Assembly (NCBI GenBank): GCA_034698045.1
Contig: JAQGAU010001221.1
Location: forward strand, 1 to 20,532
Reading direction: 5' to 3'
Source of the DNA: Paramacrobiotus richtersi
Taxonomy: Eukaryota > Tardigrada > Eutardigrada > Parachela > Macrobiotidae
DNA length: 20,532 nt
Below are positions 19,834 through 20,532 of this stretch, in pieces. Below the pieces are notes generated by a model, which worked only from the letters and a program-made list of their open reading frames with translations, did no database searches and was not told the origin of the DNA. The translations under genes and the position numbers were made by a program. The first letter of the stretch is position 1. The number at the start of each line of letters is the position of its first letter.

Positions 19834-20532
19834 CTGAAACAAAATTATGTATAGCTATTATATAATTTTGCAACCAAACCCTTCGATAGTTTTGCTGTTA
19901 GTTAAATTTGTTTCGCAAATGTTTTCGCCACACAACGTATGTATACAGAGACCTATTTCGCCAACATGAAACACTTTTGTATAAATTCACAAACGCGTTT
20001 GTTTGTGCGAATATGTAGTTTTGTTGTGTTATAAAGTTGTACAGCAACGTTTAAGCAACAGCATCGTATGGGAATACCCGGGTCTGTCGAAAACGGGATC
20101 TGACTGGGAGCATCCCAGCAGGAACACCCGCAGTTGACCTCAAAACACTCATTTTTTCTTCTAAATTGGACTGGCAATACCCAAAACAGTAAAACCTTGC
20201 GCTATCATTTTTTATTTTAGTGATAAATCATAAGTTACTTACCTAAATTAATATTGCTAACAAAGAAGTTTGCGCTGCTTAAAAGGAATTTTTCGAAAAT
20301 GTTGAAAAAAATCTCGGACCGACTTCGGACGACCGCTTTCTTAACTGCACAGCAGTTTTCGGTAAGCCGCGGCTTTAATTCGAAAACTTGCTGGAACGGA
20401 CTCAGAGCTCTCTATTGGCGATGTCTGTTAGCCTAAAAGTCAGCAATACCACACTTGGGCTCCAGGAACCCGAGAAGAGCCCCCAGGTGGTTCTGGGATA
20501 GACTGGTTCACCTTCGGCATACCGTGACCACT
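19834..20532. other. 5' flank or early exons of the TNP2-like gene, unresolved
   Basis: Possible minus-strand exon pieces include a strong donor (GTAAGTAA) just below 20242, an open stretch TSPIESSESVPASF behind an acceptor near 20433, and a Pro/Gly/Ser-rich frame near the right edge (MPKVNQSIPEPPGG). Their phases do not join into one model. A plus-strand frame at 20254-20436 with a GTAAGC donor near 20363 is an alternative. A short inverted repeat GGGCTC/GAGCCC lies at 20457-20482. Confidence 0.3.

Noticed and set aside
1-20532. CRISPR arrays, bacterial operons, rRNA or tRNA genes
   Set aside because: There are no regularly spaced identical repeats, no ribosome-binding sites or gene packing, and no recognisable rRNA or tRNA folds on either strand.

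Overview
The window is animal nuclear DNA: intron-split genes, a tyrosine-recombinase retrotransposon, AT-rich spacers and no sign of bacterial operons. The leftmost gene (domain plus F-box-like segment) has an architecture I associate from memory with a large lineage-specific family in eutardigrades. I therefore suggest a tardigrade or a similar small invertebrate, with moderate to low certainty. All spliced models below were built by hand from GT/AG sites and codon phase.

Layout, left to right. 1-1454 (-): the 5' two exons of an F-box-like gene that runs off the left edge. 1455-3432: spacer with a repeat carrying a 49-bp minisatellite and a 25-bp tandem duplication. 3433-8078 (-): an almost complete 4.65-kb Ngaro-like retroelement. 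Its order, read on the minus strand, is A1, gag, RT-RNase H, tyrosine recombinase, B1, A2, spacer, B2. The A copies differ at 4 of 196 bases and the B copies at 1 of 148, all transitions, so the insertion is young. The pol domains are open with catalytic residues present, but gag is split over three frames. The recombinase frame has no early ATG and appears to be joined to the RT frame by a short intron. 8079-12149: mostly non-coding spacer with an inverted shorter copy of the minisatellite repeat, an X-box-like palindrome and an unresolved cluster of overlapping frames.

12150-14980 (-): a complete seven-exon model of 314 residues, with a small N-terminal domain, a coiled coil and a BEN-like C-terminal domain. 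15657-19833 (-): at least nine exons of a TNP2-like (CACTA/EnSpm-type) transposase gene. Eight of them join in perfect phase to give 561 codons with the Asp, Asp-x-Met-His and Glu motifs retained. Its first exons are unresolved or lie beyond the right edge.

The most interesting points are the split-direct-repeat retroelement with its likely intron, and the tandem pair of an intron-rich TNP2-like transposase gene and a BEN coiled-coil gene. The pair could be two host genes derived from transposons, or the transposase and DNA-binding partner of one large element; the window does not decide this.
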